A stretch of DNA of 39,770 bases from Roseobacter sp. (GCA_018500125.2 JAHBAM020000028.1:1-39770); one strand, 5' to 3'. Counted from the stretch's first letter, positions 8,795 to 17,423 are shown. Translations and numbers: made by a program. The notes: generated by a model from the letters alone, not told the origin.

Positions 8795-9212
8795 CACGGT
8801 CAAAATCCTCGCCTTTGTGCGCCTTTATGCTAGCGCAACCAGCGCCCCGCCCGCAAGCGTGTTTGGGGGCAGCCTTGCAGGCGCGGCTTTTGCTGAAAAG
8901 CAAAGCTTGACTCTTAAATTTATCGCAGCATCAATGAAGTTGTATCACATCGGAAAAACTGTGGGCCTTTCGCTTTTGCGTTCCGTCTTTGAGGCAGGGT
9001 CTACAGACGCCGCAATGCAGTTGAAATTAGGCTATCGGGCGGACGCTTTTGCAGCGCTTGTCCGGTTTAGAGAAGTTTAAGAATGCTGACACATAGACCA
9101 ACGTCGCCTTGGGTGCTGAACCCAATGATGCGCAGGCAAACGGGATGTGATCTGGTTTCTGGCAGGGCTGGGGGATTGTTGATCAATTTAACCCATTTGC
9201 TGGATATCCTTA
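8795..9212. other. divergent intergenic region, lacI-type gene / hyuA
   Basis: About 418 bp hold the promoters of the regulator and the hyu operon. Visible elements: a near-perfect 10-bp direct repeat at 8811-8820 and 8821-8830 (GCCTTTGTGC / GCCTTTATGC); an inverted GCTTTT/AAAAGC pair at 8886-8901; a TTGACT hexamer near 8907 without a good -10 partner; and a palindromic TTGATCAA at 9179-9186 just in front of hyuA. No classical LacI-type operator with a central CG and long symmetric arms was found. A 48-codon plus-strand frame at 8934-9080 has no ribosome-binding site and is not called as a gene. Confidence 0.6.
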
Positions 9213-11306
9213 ATGATACAGACTCCAACACTCCGTCTTGCCACTGATATTGGTGGAACCTTCACTGACACGGTTATTGTCGATGAACAGGATACTGTCA
9301 TTGCATCGACCAAAACCCTGACGACACATGAAAACCCCGCCGAAGGCGCGATGCAGGGCGCCAAACGCGCGCTTGTTGCGGCGAAGGCGCGGATCGAAGA
9401 CATCTCCGGATTTATTCATGGAACCACGCTTGCAACCAATGCGTTGATTGAAAAGCGAGGGGCCCGCGTTGCGACGATAACGACGCAAGGCTTCCGGGAT
9501 ATTCTGGAAATTGCCTATGAGCGTCGCTACAGCCAGTATGACATCAATATAGAAAAGACCGATCTGCTTGTGCCGCGTGAGCGCTCATTGACGGTTCCGG
9601 AGCGGATGTCTGCTGCGGGAGAGGTGATTGAGGCCCTGGATGTGGGCGCTCTGCCAAAGCTTCTGGAGGAGCTGGAGGCAACCGGGGCGGATGCGGTTGC
9701 GATCTGTTTGTTGCATTCTTATGCCAACAGCAGCCATGAGGAACAACTGCGCGACCTGCTTCATGCTGCGCGGCCTGATCTGGTTATCTCGATCAGTTCA
9801 GAGGTCAGCCCGGAGGCGCGCGAGTTTGATCGTTTGTGCACCACCATTGCCAATGCCTATATCCAGCCCATGATGGCGCGCTATCTCGATGCTTTTGCGG
9901 CGCGGTTTGCGCAGGAAGGCTTGCGCTGTCCGATCCTGATGATGACGGCCGGGGGCGGCATGACCACGCTTCAGACGGCGGCCCAGTTTCCGATCCGTTT
10001 GGTTGAAAGTGGCCCGGCGGGGGGGGCTATTCTGGCTGCCCATATCGCTGCTGAAAGCGGTTTGGACGAGGTCTTGTCTTTTGATATGGGGGGCACAACC
10101 GCCAAGCTCTGCCTGATTGACAAGGCACAGCCCCAAAGCTCGCGGCAATTCGAGATTGGCCGTGCGGCGCGCTTTATCAAAGGGTCGGGAATGCCTGTGC
10201 GTATTCCTGTGATTGAGATGATCGAGATCGGGGCGGGAGGCGGCTCTATTGCCGGGGTGGACAGGCTTGGCCGCCTGACTGTCGGACCGAAGAGCGCGGG
10301 GTCAGAGCCTGGCCCTGTCGCCTTCGGGCGCGGAGGGACAGAGCCGACCGTGAGTGATGCGGATATTGCCCTTGGTTACATTCAGGCCGAGACCTTTGCT
10401 GAGGGTCAGTTCCAGATTGATGTGGCGGCCGCCAAGACGGCCCTTGCGACCTTTATCGGAGAGCCGCTTGGTCTTGACGCTTTTGGGGCGGGAGATGGTG
10501 TCAGTCGTATTGTAGATGAGAGCATGGCGAGCGCGGGCCGCACTCATGCGGTTGAATCCGGTAAGGATTTGGGGCCGCGCACGATGATTGCCTTTGGTGG
10601 AAATGGTCCTCTGCACGCCTGTCGTGTGGCGCGCAGTGCCGGGGTTGAGCGTATTCTTGTGCCGGCCAATCCGGGCGTCGGCTCGGCGGTTGGCTTCCTT
10701 TTTGCGCCTGTTTCATTTGAAATAGTGCGCAGCCGTTATGAGATGCTCCAGACGATTGATCTCGGCGCCATCAACACATTATTTGACAGCATTTGCGCGG
10801 AAGCGCTCAGCGTTGTGCGGCAAGGCGATGCAACATCCGAAATTGAAACCCGCCGGATCGCCTATATGCGCTATCATGGACAGGGCCATGAAATCGAAAT
10901 CGGCCTGCCGGACCGCCCTTTGACGGCTGACGATCTGGGGCCTTTGGCGGCGGCATTTGAGGCAGCCTATTCGCGGCAGTTTTCCCGCCCCGTTCCGGGA
11001 ATGGTGATCGAGATCCTCAATTGGTCGGTGCATATAGCCACGGCAACAGGGCGTGAAGCGGTGCAGATGCCTATGCCTCCCCTTCGGACAATATCACCTC
11101 CAGAGCGCAGGCACATTTTTTGTGATGTTCATGCGCGGCACGTCGAGGCGGCGTTTGTTCATCGCGACAGCCTCGTTCCGGGAGATACGTTGAGCGGGCC
11201 TGCATTGGTGGTGGAACCTCAAACAACCACTTTTGTCGGAACCGATTTTACCCTGCTTGTGGATGCCCGCGGCAATCTTATTCTCAACCGTGAGGTGACA
11301 GCATGA
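9213..11306 (+). CDS. hydantoinase/oxoprolinase A-type subunit (HyuA family)
   Basis: A 697-residue member of the ATP-dependent hydantoinase A / 5-oxoprolinase N-terminal family. The phosphate-binding DIGGTFTD is at residues 12-19, followed by the HGTTLATNALIEKRGA block, a GGG-rich central segment (MTAGGGM, VESGPAGG), a second ASKHA-type DMGGTTAKLCL motif, and GSEPGPVAFGRGG. With the B subunit such enzymes hydrolyse cyclic amides (N-methylhydantoin, hydantoins, 5-oxoproline) or carboxylate ketones at the cost of ATP; which reaction applies here is not readable. Its stop overlaps the hyuB start by 4 bp. It is the first gene of a four-gene operon and is probably controlled by the divergent LacI-type gene. 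Confidence 0.92.
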   Translation: MIQTPTLRLATDIGGTFTDTVIVDEQDTVIASTKTLTTHENPAEGAMQGAKRALVAAKARIEDISGFIHGTTLATNALIEKRGARVATITTQGFRDILEIAYERRYSQYDINIEKTDLLVPRERSLTVPERMSAAGEVIEALDVGALPKLLEELEATGADAVAICLLHSYANSSHEEQLRDLLHAARPDLVISISSEVSPEAREFDRLCTTIANAYIQPMMARYLDAFAARFAQEGLRCPILMMTAGGGMTTLQTAAQFPIRLVESGPAGGAILAAHIAAESGLDEVLSFDMGGTTAKLCLIDKAQPQSSRQFEIGRAARFIKGSGMPVRIPVIEMIEIGAGGGSIAGVDRLGRLTVGPKSAGSEPGPVAFGRGGTEPTVSDADIALGYIQAETFAEGQFQIDVAAAKTALATFIGEPLGLDAFGAGDGVSRIVDESMASAGRTHAVESGKDLGPRTMIAFGGNGPLHACRVARSAGVERILVPANPGVGSAVGFLFAPVSFEIVRSRYEMLQTIDLGAINTLFDSICAEALSVVRQGDATSEIETRRIAYMRYHGQGHEIEIGLPDRPLTADDLGPLAAAFEAAYSRQFSRPVPGMVIEILNWSVHIATATGREAVQMPMPPLRTISPPERRHIFCDVHARHVEAAFVHRDSLVPGDTLSGPALVVEPQTTTFVGTDFTLLVDARGNLILNREVTA

Positions 11307-12955
11307 CCCATATTTCTCCCGCCCGTTTGCAAGTGATGTGGAACCGGCTGCTTGCTGTTGTCGAGGAGCAAGGCCAGACTTTGATCCGGGCTGCCTTTTC
11401 GCCAATTGTTCGGGAATGCGGCGATATTTCGGCAGGGATATTTGACGCACAGGGCCAGATGCTCGCGCAGGCTGTTACGGGCACGCCGGGCCATATCAAC
11501 ACCATGGCCGAGGCGGTCAAAACCCTGCGAGAGCGCTTTCCCGCCCAGATGATGAAGCCGGGTGATATCTATATGACGAATGATCCCTGGCTGGCTTCAG
11601 GGCATCTCAATGACTTCTTGTTGATGATGCCTGTGTTCAAATCGGGTCAGGTGATCGGATATACGTCCTGCACTTCGCATCTGGTTGATTTGGGCGGCCT
11701 TGGAATGGGGCCTGAGGGGTCAGATATTTATGATGAAGGCTTGTTGATCCCGCCTTGCAAGCTTGTGGATCAGGGCGAGGTTAGCGCCTTGTTGATGGAT
11801 ATTGTGCGCGCGAACTCACGCGAACCTATTGCAAACGAGGGCGATATTTATGCCTTGATTGCCTGTTGTGAAGCCGGGGCAGACCGGCTTGTGCGGATGA
11901 TGAATGATTATGAGCTGGAGACGCTTGATGCGTTGTCTGACTATATCATCACGACGTCGAGGCGCGGCACGCTTGATGCGATTTCACGCGTGCCTGCCGG
12001 GGTGTATTTTAATGAAATGACCATGGATGGTTATGAAAAGCCGCTGACCCTCAAGGCTAAGCTCACGGTGACAGAGGACCGCTTGCATCTTGATTTTGCG
12101 GGAACATCGGGGTGTTCTGCAAAGGGTATCAATGTGCCTCTCAATTATGCGACCGCTTATTCCGTATTTGCGATGCGCTGTATTATCGGGGCCGATATTC
12201 CGAACAATGCAGGTTCACTTGAACCCTTTGTTGTGACGGGGCCAACAGATTGTATCCTGAACGCGCAACGCCCGGCACCTGTCGCGATGCGCCATACATT
12301 GGGGCAGATGACGCCTGATCTTGTGCTTGGGTGTTTGCATCAGGCTTTGCCTGACAAAGTTCCGGCGGAAGGGGCGTCTTGTATGTATGACTTGCCCATG
12401 CGGCACACAGCAGATGCTGCGCGCAACGGTGGTCGGGAGTTTGCCGTAGAGCTGGTTCACAACGGCGGAACGGGCGCGCGCCCCATGTTGGACGGGCTGT
12501 CTGCGACGGCCTTCCCCTCGGGTGTATTTGGCAGCCAAGTCGAAATGACGGAAGCCACTGCCCCTGTGACGATCTGGAAGCGCGAACTGTTGCCGGATTC
12601 TGGCGGAGCAGGACAGTTTCGAGGCGGTTTGGGCCAACGGATCGAAATGACCTCTTCGATTGATGAGCCGTTTTTGGTATTCTTGTCGGTGGAGCGGCTT
12701 CGCAACCCTGCGGCAGGCCGGGCGGGCGGGTTGGCCGGCGCTGTCGGGCGTATTCGGGTGGATGGTCGCCCAGCCGATATTGCTGGCAAATGCGAACTGC
12801 GGGTTGAGCCGGGTGAAAGGCTGATTTTTGACACGCCCGGTGGCGGCGGCTTTGGCGACCCTGCCGAGCGGGATCCGGGGCTGCTGGCTCAGGATATGGC
12901 CAGCGGTTTGGTGACACCGGATGGCGCGCGCCGTGATTACGGGGCCGGATTATGA
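11303..12955 (+). CDS. hydantoinase B-type subunit (HyuB family)
   Basis: A 550-residue hydantoinase B / oxoprolinase C-terminal family protein, the obligate partner of the upstream A subunit. Typical blocks are visible: the N-terminal LLAVVEEQGQTLIRAAFSPIVRE, GHINTMAEAV, DIYMTNDPWLASGHLNDF (about residues 88-105), and the C-terminal glycine-rich GGGGFGDPAERD. Length is normal. It is joined to hyuA by an ATGA overlap and to the aminotransferase gene by another, so the three are probably translationally coupled. Substrate unknown; N-methylhydantoinase, hydantoinase, oxoprolinase and acetone-carboxylase-like activities all occur in this superfamily. Confidence 0.92.
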   Translation: MTHISPARLQVMWNRLLAVVEEQGQTLIRAAFSPIVRECGDISAGIFDAQGQMLAQAVTGTPGHINTMAEAVKTLRERFPAQMMKPGDIYMTNDPWLASGHLNDFLLMMPVFKSGQVIGYTSCTSHLVDLGGLGMGPEGSDIYDEGLLIPPCKLVDQGEVSALLMDIVRANSREPIANEGDIYALIACCEAGADRLVRMMNDYELETLDALSDYIITTSRRGTLDAISRVPAGVYFNEMTMDGYEKPLTLKAKLTVTEDRLHLDFAGTSGCSAKGINVPLNYATAYSVFAMRCIIGADIPNNAGSLEPFVVTGPTDCILNAQRPAPVAMRHTLGQMTPDLVLGCLHQALPDKVPAEGASCMYDLPMRHTADAARNGGREFAVELVHNGGTGARPMLDGLSATAFPSGVFGSQVEMTEATAPVTIWKRELLPDSGGAGQFRGGLGQRIEMTSSIDEPFLVFLSVERLRNPAAGRAGGLAGAVGRIRVDGRPADIAGKCELRVEPGERLIFDTPGGGGFGDPAERDPGLLAQDMASGLVTPDGARRDYGAGL

Positions 12956-14016
12956 TCCGCGCGGTGGCCCCTGTTGCCGGGATGGCAAGCTACCCTTTGG
13001 CCGATCTGGGCAGCAGCACGGCGATATCGCTCGCACAGAACGAAAGCGCCTTTTCGGTCAGCCCAAAAGCGCAGGCCGCGGGGCAAGCCGGATTGGAACA
13101 CGCGACACAATACCCCGATCCGGATTGGCACGCATTGCGCGCGGCAATCGCGTCGGCGCATGGCGTGCACGCTGAGCAGATATTGTGCGGCGCAGGCTCC
13201 ATGGAGCTTATTGGCTGCCTGATCAGGGCCTTTGCGGGGCCTGGTGATGAGGTATTGGGGACGCAATTTGGGTATCTTTTTGTTTCGACGGCCTGCCAGC
13301 AGGCCGATGCGACCTATGTGCGCGCGGAGGAGCCTGACTTTACTGTTTCTGTAGATTTGCTGCTGGCTGCGGTGACCGAAAAGACGCGTATTGTCTTTTT
13401 ATGCAACCCCGGAAATCCGACAGGCACACGTATTGCGAACCGCGATATTGTGCGACTGCGCGAGGCTTTGCGCGCGAACATCTTGTTGGTTGTCGATCAG
13501 GCCTATGGCGAATTTGATGATCAGGATCAAAGCGCCGTGTTTGATCTGGTCGCGCGGGGAGATACGGTTTTGATGCGCACGTTTTCTAAAGCCTACGGCC
13601 TTGCCGGAGCGCGGGTCGGGTGGGGCTATTTTCCTGCGGACATTGCAGAACAGACCCGAAAGCTCATGAACCCGAACAATATCTCGACCGTCAGTCAGGA
13701 TATGGCGACGGCTGCGATGCTGGACCAGTCGCATATGAGAGAGGTTGTTCGCCAAACCGCGCTCATTCGAGAGCGGTTTGCTGCCCGATTGCGGACCATG
13801 GGCCTAGAGGTGCCCGAGAGCCACACAAATTTTGTGCTCATTTCGTTTAAAGACGTAGAGACGGCCAACCGCGCGAATACCGCCCTGTTAGAGGCCGGCT
13901 ACATTCTGCGGGGCATGGGGGGCTATGGGCTACCTGCGTGCTTGCGCGCAACGATCGGGACGGCTGATGTGATGGATGCGGTCGCGGCTATTTTGGAGGA
14001 ATTGACCTATGAATGA
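12952..14016 (+). CDS. PLP-dependent aminotransferase, HisC-like (class I/II)
   Basis: A 354-residue fold-type I aminotransferase close in style to histidinol-phosphate aminotransferase. It has the NE-containing N-terminus (SLAQNESAF), the FLCNPGNPTGT substrate/PLP segment, DQAYGEF, and the PLP-binding lysine in RTFSKAYGLAGARVGWGY (Lys213 by DNA position). A chromosomal hisC is not expected inside a hydantoinase operon, so I infer a dedicated catabolic or biosynthetic role rather than histidine synthesis. It overlaps hyuB by 4 bp and the next gene by 8 bp. The amino-group donor and keto-acid product are unknown. Confidence 0.88.
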   Translation: MIRAVAPVAGMASYPLADLGSSTAISLAQNESAFSVSPKAQAAGQAGLEHATQYPDPDWHALRAAIASAHGVHAEQILCGAGSMELIGCLIRAFAGPGDEVLGTQFGYLFVSTACQQADATYVRAEEPDFTVSVDLLLAAVTEKTRIVFLCNPGNPTGTRIANRDIVRLREALRANILLVVDQAYGEFDDQDQSAVFDLVARGDTVLMRTFSKAYGLAGARVGWGYFPADIAEQTRKLMNPNNISTVSQDMATAAMLDQSHMREVVRQTALIRERFAARLRTMGLEVPESHTNFVLISFKDVETANRANTALLEAGYILRGMGGYGLPACLRATIGTADVMDAVAAILEELTYE

Positions 14017-14746
14017 CGCGCGCAGCGGCCCCAAAATCGGGGTTCTGGTTCCCTTTACCAATTGTAACCTTGAGCCTGACATGATGGCGATGTGCCCGCC
14101 CGGGTGCACCGTGCATTTTGCCCGTATGGGGGGCTATGATGTTGACGAGATTCCCGGATCCGACCAAATGGCAGGGTTGGGTGCCTCTGACATTTCAGAG
14201 AGTTTGCGCCTGCTGTCCGGGGTCCGGCCGGCTGTGATCCTTTATGGGTGCACATCGGCAACACTCACACATGGCACCGGTTTTGACATCGAATTGGCCG
14301 CGCGGATCAAGGCGGGATCTGGTGCTCTGTCCTTAACAGCGGCTGGCTCTTTGGTAGAAGGGATCAAAGCGCTGGGGGCGACACGTGTTGGATTTGCCTC
14401 GCCTTATTTGGGCGAAATCAATGATCAGGCTGTCCAGTTTTTGTCAGACTCGGATATATCTGTGATCAGGCGGGCCGACATCGGGCGTGCCCTTGGAAAT
14501 TATGGCCAAGGAGAGTTGACGCCCGATGAGGTCTTTGATCTGGCGTGTCAGGCAGATCATCCTGATGCTGAGGCGATCGTGCTGTCATGCACCGATATGC
14601 GCTCTGTCGAGGCCATCCAGCGGATTGAAGACAGATTGGGCAAACCTGTTGTGACGTCCAATCAAGCAATGGTCTTTGCAGTGATGCGCGCCTTGGGTTT
14701 GCCCAGACATCCCGGCGTGACAGGGGCTTTGTTTGACTTGCTTTAG
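14009..14746 (+). CDS. Asp/Glu racemase superfamily enzyme, maleate-isomerase-like
   Basis: A 245-residue enzyme with the fold family of aspartate/glutamate racemases, maleate cis-trans isomerase and arylmalonate decarboxylase. The paired catalytic cysteines expected for the racemase/isomerase chemistry are visible: Cys81 in YGCTSAT and Cys194 in LSCTDMRS. The N-terminal IGVLVPFTNCNLEPDMM favours the maleate-isomerase / arylmalonate-decarboxylase branch over classical MurI. It could racemise an amino or carbamoyl-amino acid from the HyuAB reaction, isomerise a dicarboxylate, or decarboxylate. A strong GGAGGA precedes the ATG, and the start overlaps the aminotransferase stop by 8 bp. Last gene of the plus-strand operon. 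Confidence 0.85.
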   Translation: MNDARSGPKIGVLVPFTNCNLEPDMMAMCPPGCTVHFARMGGYDVDEIPGSDQMAGLGASDISESLRLLSGVRPAVILYGCTSATLTHGTGFDIELAARIKAGSGALSLTAAGSLVEGIKALGATRVGFASPYLGEINDQAVQFLSDSDISVIRRADIGRALGNYGQGELTPDEVFDLACQADHPDAEAIVLSCTDMRSVEAIQRIEDRLGKPVVTSNQAMVFAVMRALGLPRHPGVTGALFDLL

Positions 14747-14757
14747 GGCCTTCAGGC

Positions 14758-15726
14758 TTAGTATCCCCTTGCAGGGTTTACGATATTTGTCAGCGTGTGG
14801 CCTTGTCTGTAGCGTGTCAGGTTTTCGCAAAACATACCGACAGATTTCAGCTCCCAACCGTCATAGACCGAGGAACAATGCGGTGTCAAAATGACGTTTT
14901 CGAGCGCCCAAAGCGGGCTATCTTTGGGCAAGGGTTCGGTTTCAAAAACATCCAGCGCTGCGCCTTTCAGGGCGCCGTTGGATAGCGCTGCCGCCAAGGC
15001 GGATTGATCGGTTACCCCGCCGCGGGATATATCAATCACCACAGCATCGGATTGCATGGATGCAATCGCGGCTGCATCGACCAGCCCTTGGGTGCTTGGC
15101 AGGAGAGGAACGCAAATAACGATATAATCTGCTTTTGACCAAAGGTCGGGGAGGGCGTCGATTCCATGGATTTCATCCACGTTGTCCATTGGAGCGGGGC
15201 GGGCGCGGGCGCCCAAAACACGCATCCCCATGGCGCGACACCGCTTTGCAACGGCTTGACCTGTCTGGCCCATACCAAGGATCAGGACGCTTTGGCCGGC
15301 GATCGGCGTGACCTTGCCCGAGACCCACTCGCGCGCCTTTTGGGCTTTCTTGAAGCCTGCGATATCGAGCGAGAAATGCAACATGGCACCAAGCGTGTAT
15401 TCTGCCATCATATCCGCAGCGACACCGGCTGCATTTGTCACGGTCAGGCGTGCGGAGTCCCAAGTTGCGAGGTGATCTGTGCCTGACCCGCCTATGGACA
15501 ACCATTTGACTGTCTCACTCTCAACAATGGCGTCTCGCGGGAAGCCCGATGTCCCCCCAAAACGCACCGAATAAATAACCTCAGGTCTGTGGCGGGCTAT
15601 TGTATCAGGCAGCGCGGCGTAGCTATCGCAGGTCAGGACCGTCAGATCAGGATGCGCCGCGACGACCTTATCACGCGCGTCTGCAGGGTTATCCGTGTGC
15701 AAGAGAACCGTTGGTGTGCGGGTCAT
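14758..15726 (-). CDS. D-2-hydroxyacid dehydrogenase (NAD(P)-dependent)
   Basis: A 322-residue D-isomer-specific 2-hydroxyacid dehydrogenase, interconverting a 2-oxo acid and a D-2-hydroxy acid. The Rossmann motif GMGQTG is at 151-156; the catalytic triad is visible as Arg235 (ISRGG), Glu264 (FETEP) and His283 (TPHCSS). The motif set suggests the glyoxylate/hydroxypyruvate reductase-like group, but the substrate is open. It is convergent with the racemase-like gene with 11 bp between stops, and it has its own promoter region at 15727-15807 with GGGAGA before the ATG. It plausibly uses the keto acid made by the adjacent aminotransferase. Confidence 0.9.
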   Translation of the reverse strand: MTRTPTVLLHTDNPADARDKVVAAHPDLTVLTCDSYAALPDTIARHRPEVIYSVRFGGTSGFPRDAIVESETVKWLSIGGSGTDHLATWDSARLTVTNAAGVAADMMAEYTLGAMLHFSLDIAGFKKAQKAREWVSGKVTPIAGQSVLILGMGQTGQAVAKRCRAMGMRVLGARARPAPMDNVDEIHGIDALPDLWSKADYIVICVPLLPSTQGLVDAAAIASMQSDAVVIDISRGGVTDQSALAAALSNGALKGAALDVFETEPLPKDSPLWALENVILTPHCSSVYDGWELKSVGMFCENLTRYRQGHTLTNIVNPARGY

Positions 15727-15807
15727 TTGGATGTCTCCCTGGAGTATGTCGCGCTGATGGTGTCTGTGGTCAGTCCCTCATATGTGACGTTATCTTAGAT
15801 GTTCAGC

Positions 15808-16605
15808 CTATTGAAGACTCTGAGTGCTTTGAAGAAGCGTCAGGGCGATTGTGCCCGAATTGAGAGACTGGTTTTGATTGATCTGCTCTTGCAAAAAGTA
15901 GAGCTGTGTCAGCCTGTCGAGCGTTTCAGGCTGGGCAAGGTCACTCAGATTATCTGTCCCAAACCGTCTTTGTGCAGTGTCTTTGAAGACCTCCAACTGT
16001 TGGTCGATATCAATCTGGCCGAACTCACTCGGCAGGCCAAAGGCAACTTCAAACACTTCACGCAGCGCGGCATTTCCCATAACCGAATACCACTTGGCGT
16101 CATTGGAGGAGCTTTTGGCGGCAATTTCAGGCAGCTCGCGCTCAAGGTTCAGGCCAAAGCGGAAGGTTTCATTTTGCTCGCCAACAGCAATTTCAAAAGA
16201 GCAGCGTTCGTATTGGGCCACAATTTTTTCCGCGAACCCCGGCATCACGGTCTGGGCGGTTGTGTCAAAGCCAAAAGCGTTGGCAAGAGCGGTGTAGCGG
16301 GAATCAGAGAGCTTGGTTGCGAGTGCGCCCTGAGCGGTTGTCCCTTCAGAGAGAACCTTATGGATGAAGTATTTGTTGTTGATGTCGTCAGACAAGCCAA
16401 AAGCGCCAAGGGCGACTTCAAGCAAACGCCTGTCCGAAACCAGATCATCGGCTGATTTCACGTTGCCGATGTTCTCGGCAAAATACTCACCGGCCTTTTG
16501 AAGATTTGGCGCGCTGTTATAGGCCTCGGTCTGACGATCGATCGTGTTTTGCAAAAGTCTCCACCCGGCCAAACCGGATGTGGCGACAATGGGTTGAAAG
16601 CTCAT
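15808..16605 (-). CDS. DUF1217 flagellar-locus protein
   Basis: A 265-residue protein of the DUF1217 family, which is repeatedly found in alphaproteobacterial flagellar clusters; its exact role is not established. It begins with MSFQPIVATSGLAGWRLL and is mostly helical and Glu/Asn/Gln-rich without signal peptide or membrane segment, ending in a leucine/serine/glutamine-rich tail. I chose the ATG at 16605 because it forms the ATGA overlap with the flbT stop; a start 21 codons upstream is possible. It is the last gene of fliC-flaF-flbT-DUF1217. The family assignment is by recall of the sequence pattern and context. Confidence 0.78.
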   Translation of the reverse strand: MSFQPIVATSGLAGWRLLQNTIDRQTEAYNSAPNLQKAGEYFAENIGNVKSADDLVSDRRLLEVALGAFGLSDDINNKYFIHKVLSEGTTAQGALATKLSDSRYTALANAFGFDTTAQTVMPGFAEKIVAQYERCSFEIAVGEQNETFRFGLNLERELPEIAAKSSSNDAKWYSVMGNAALREVFEVAFGLPSEFGQIDIDQQLEVFKDTAQRRFGTDNLSDLAQPETLDRLTQLYFLQEQINQNQSLNSGTIALTLLQSTQSLQ

Positions 16606-17006
16606 TGTAGTCTCGTTGCGAGCAGGCGTTCCTCGCGTGGCAAAAGCGTGCGTAGGGCTTTGAGACATTTGTAATACTGGTTTTCTGTCACGGCGGCTGT
16701 CGCCAAATCGAGCTGTGCCCTGCTGTCATGATCTGTGAGCACTCTGCTCAACTCTTCGATCCGGCGCAATATCTGCAACTTGGCATCAGCGGCGGTGCTG
16801 TCTCCGGTCAGGACCAGTTGGGTCGCAAAGCAGGCGCGGCGAACCGGTGTTGTTGCCTCTTCGGGATGAATGGCGTCCTTGAGGCGTAGAATTTTTGCAT
16901 CGGGTGTTTTGATCGCAAGGCGCGAGCGTTTATCGCCGTTTTCGATCACAGCGCCATTGATCAGGACACGTTCACGCGGGCCGAGTTTTAGGATGAGACC
17001 TGTCAT
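16602..17006 (-). CDS. flbT: flagellin synthesis regulator FlbT
   Basis: A 134-residue FlbT. In Caulobacter FlbT binds the 5' leader of flagellin mRNA and promotes its decay until the hook is complete; in some other alphaproteobacteria it acts positively. The typical opening LILKLGPRERVLINGAVIENGDKRSRLAI and the C-terminal YYKCLKALRTLLPRE are present. It overlaps flaF by 4 bp upstream and DUF1217 by 4 bp downstream. Its likely RNA target, the flagellin leader, lies about 1.7 kb upstream on the same strand. Confidence 0.95.
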   Translation of the reverse strand: MTGLILKLGPRERVLINGAVIENGDKRSRLAIKTPDAKILRLKDAIHPEEATTPVRRACFATQLVLTGDSTAADAKLQILRRIEELSRVLTDHDSRAQLDLATAAVTENQYYKCLKALRTLLPREERLLATRLQ

Positions 17007-17377
17007 TTTGCTGCTCCGCTTGCCAAACCACGCATAATTGCGGCGTTGATTTCAATCAGGGGGGCAATGCTGGCGCCTGATTTCAACACCTTTGGAGAAT
17101 AGTCTTGGGTGAACTCGGCCAGATAGAAAATACGCGCGCGCAAGTCCTGAGACAGGGTGTTCCCGTTGCTTGCGACGTCGGTTGCGAGGAGGGTCCAGAG
17201 TTTTCTGTTTTTGTGAATCGCATCGGCCAGAGCGGGGAACCCTTGTGGCCCCATGGTCGCGGCGATTCTCATATTGTTGGTAACTTTGGCGAAGATTTCA
17301 TATTCGGTCCCCCGATTGGTTCGGGTCGGGGCGCTTTGGGATGTATATCCCGCGATAGCTTGGGATTGGGCGTTCAT
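17003..17377 (-). CDS. flaF: flagellar biosynthesis regulator FlaF
   Basis: A 124-residue FlaF, a small cytoplasmic protein needed for flagellin production or export and thought to work together with FlbT. The characteristic N-terminal AGYTSQSAPTRTNRGTEYEIFAKVTN region and the central KNRKLWTLLATDVASNGNTL segment are present, and length is normal. GAGG lies seven bases before the ATG. It is separated from the flagellin stop by 82 bp containing a 12-bp-arm hairpin, so its expression may depend on read-through from the flagellin promoter or on an unseen local promoter. Confidence 0.94.
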   Translation of the reverse strand: MNAQSQAIAGYTSQSAPTRTNRGTEYEIFAKVTNNMRIAATMGPQGFPALADAIHKNRKLWTLLATDVASNGNTLSQDLRARIFYLAEFTQDYSPKVLKSGASIAPLIEINAAIMRGLASGAAK

Positions 17378-17423
17378 TGCTCAGCCTCGTGATTATTATT
17401 TTGTGTGAAACGCAATCAATAGG

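Noticed and set aside
8934-9080. A 48-codon plus-strand frame between the LacI-type gene and hyuA.
   Set aside because: No ribosome-binding site, no recognisable family; could be chance. Kept only as a note in the intergenic entry.
12952-14016. Naming the aminotransferase hisC.
   Set aside because: Motifs are HisC-like, but its place inside a hydantoinase operon without other histidine genes makes a different substrate more likely.
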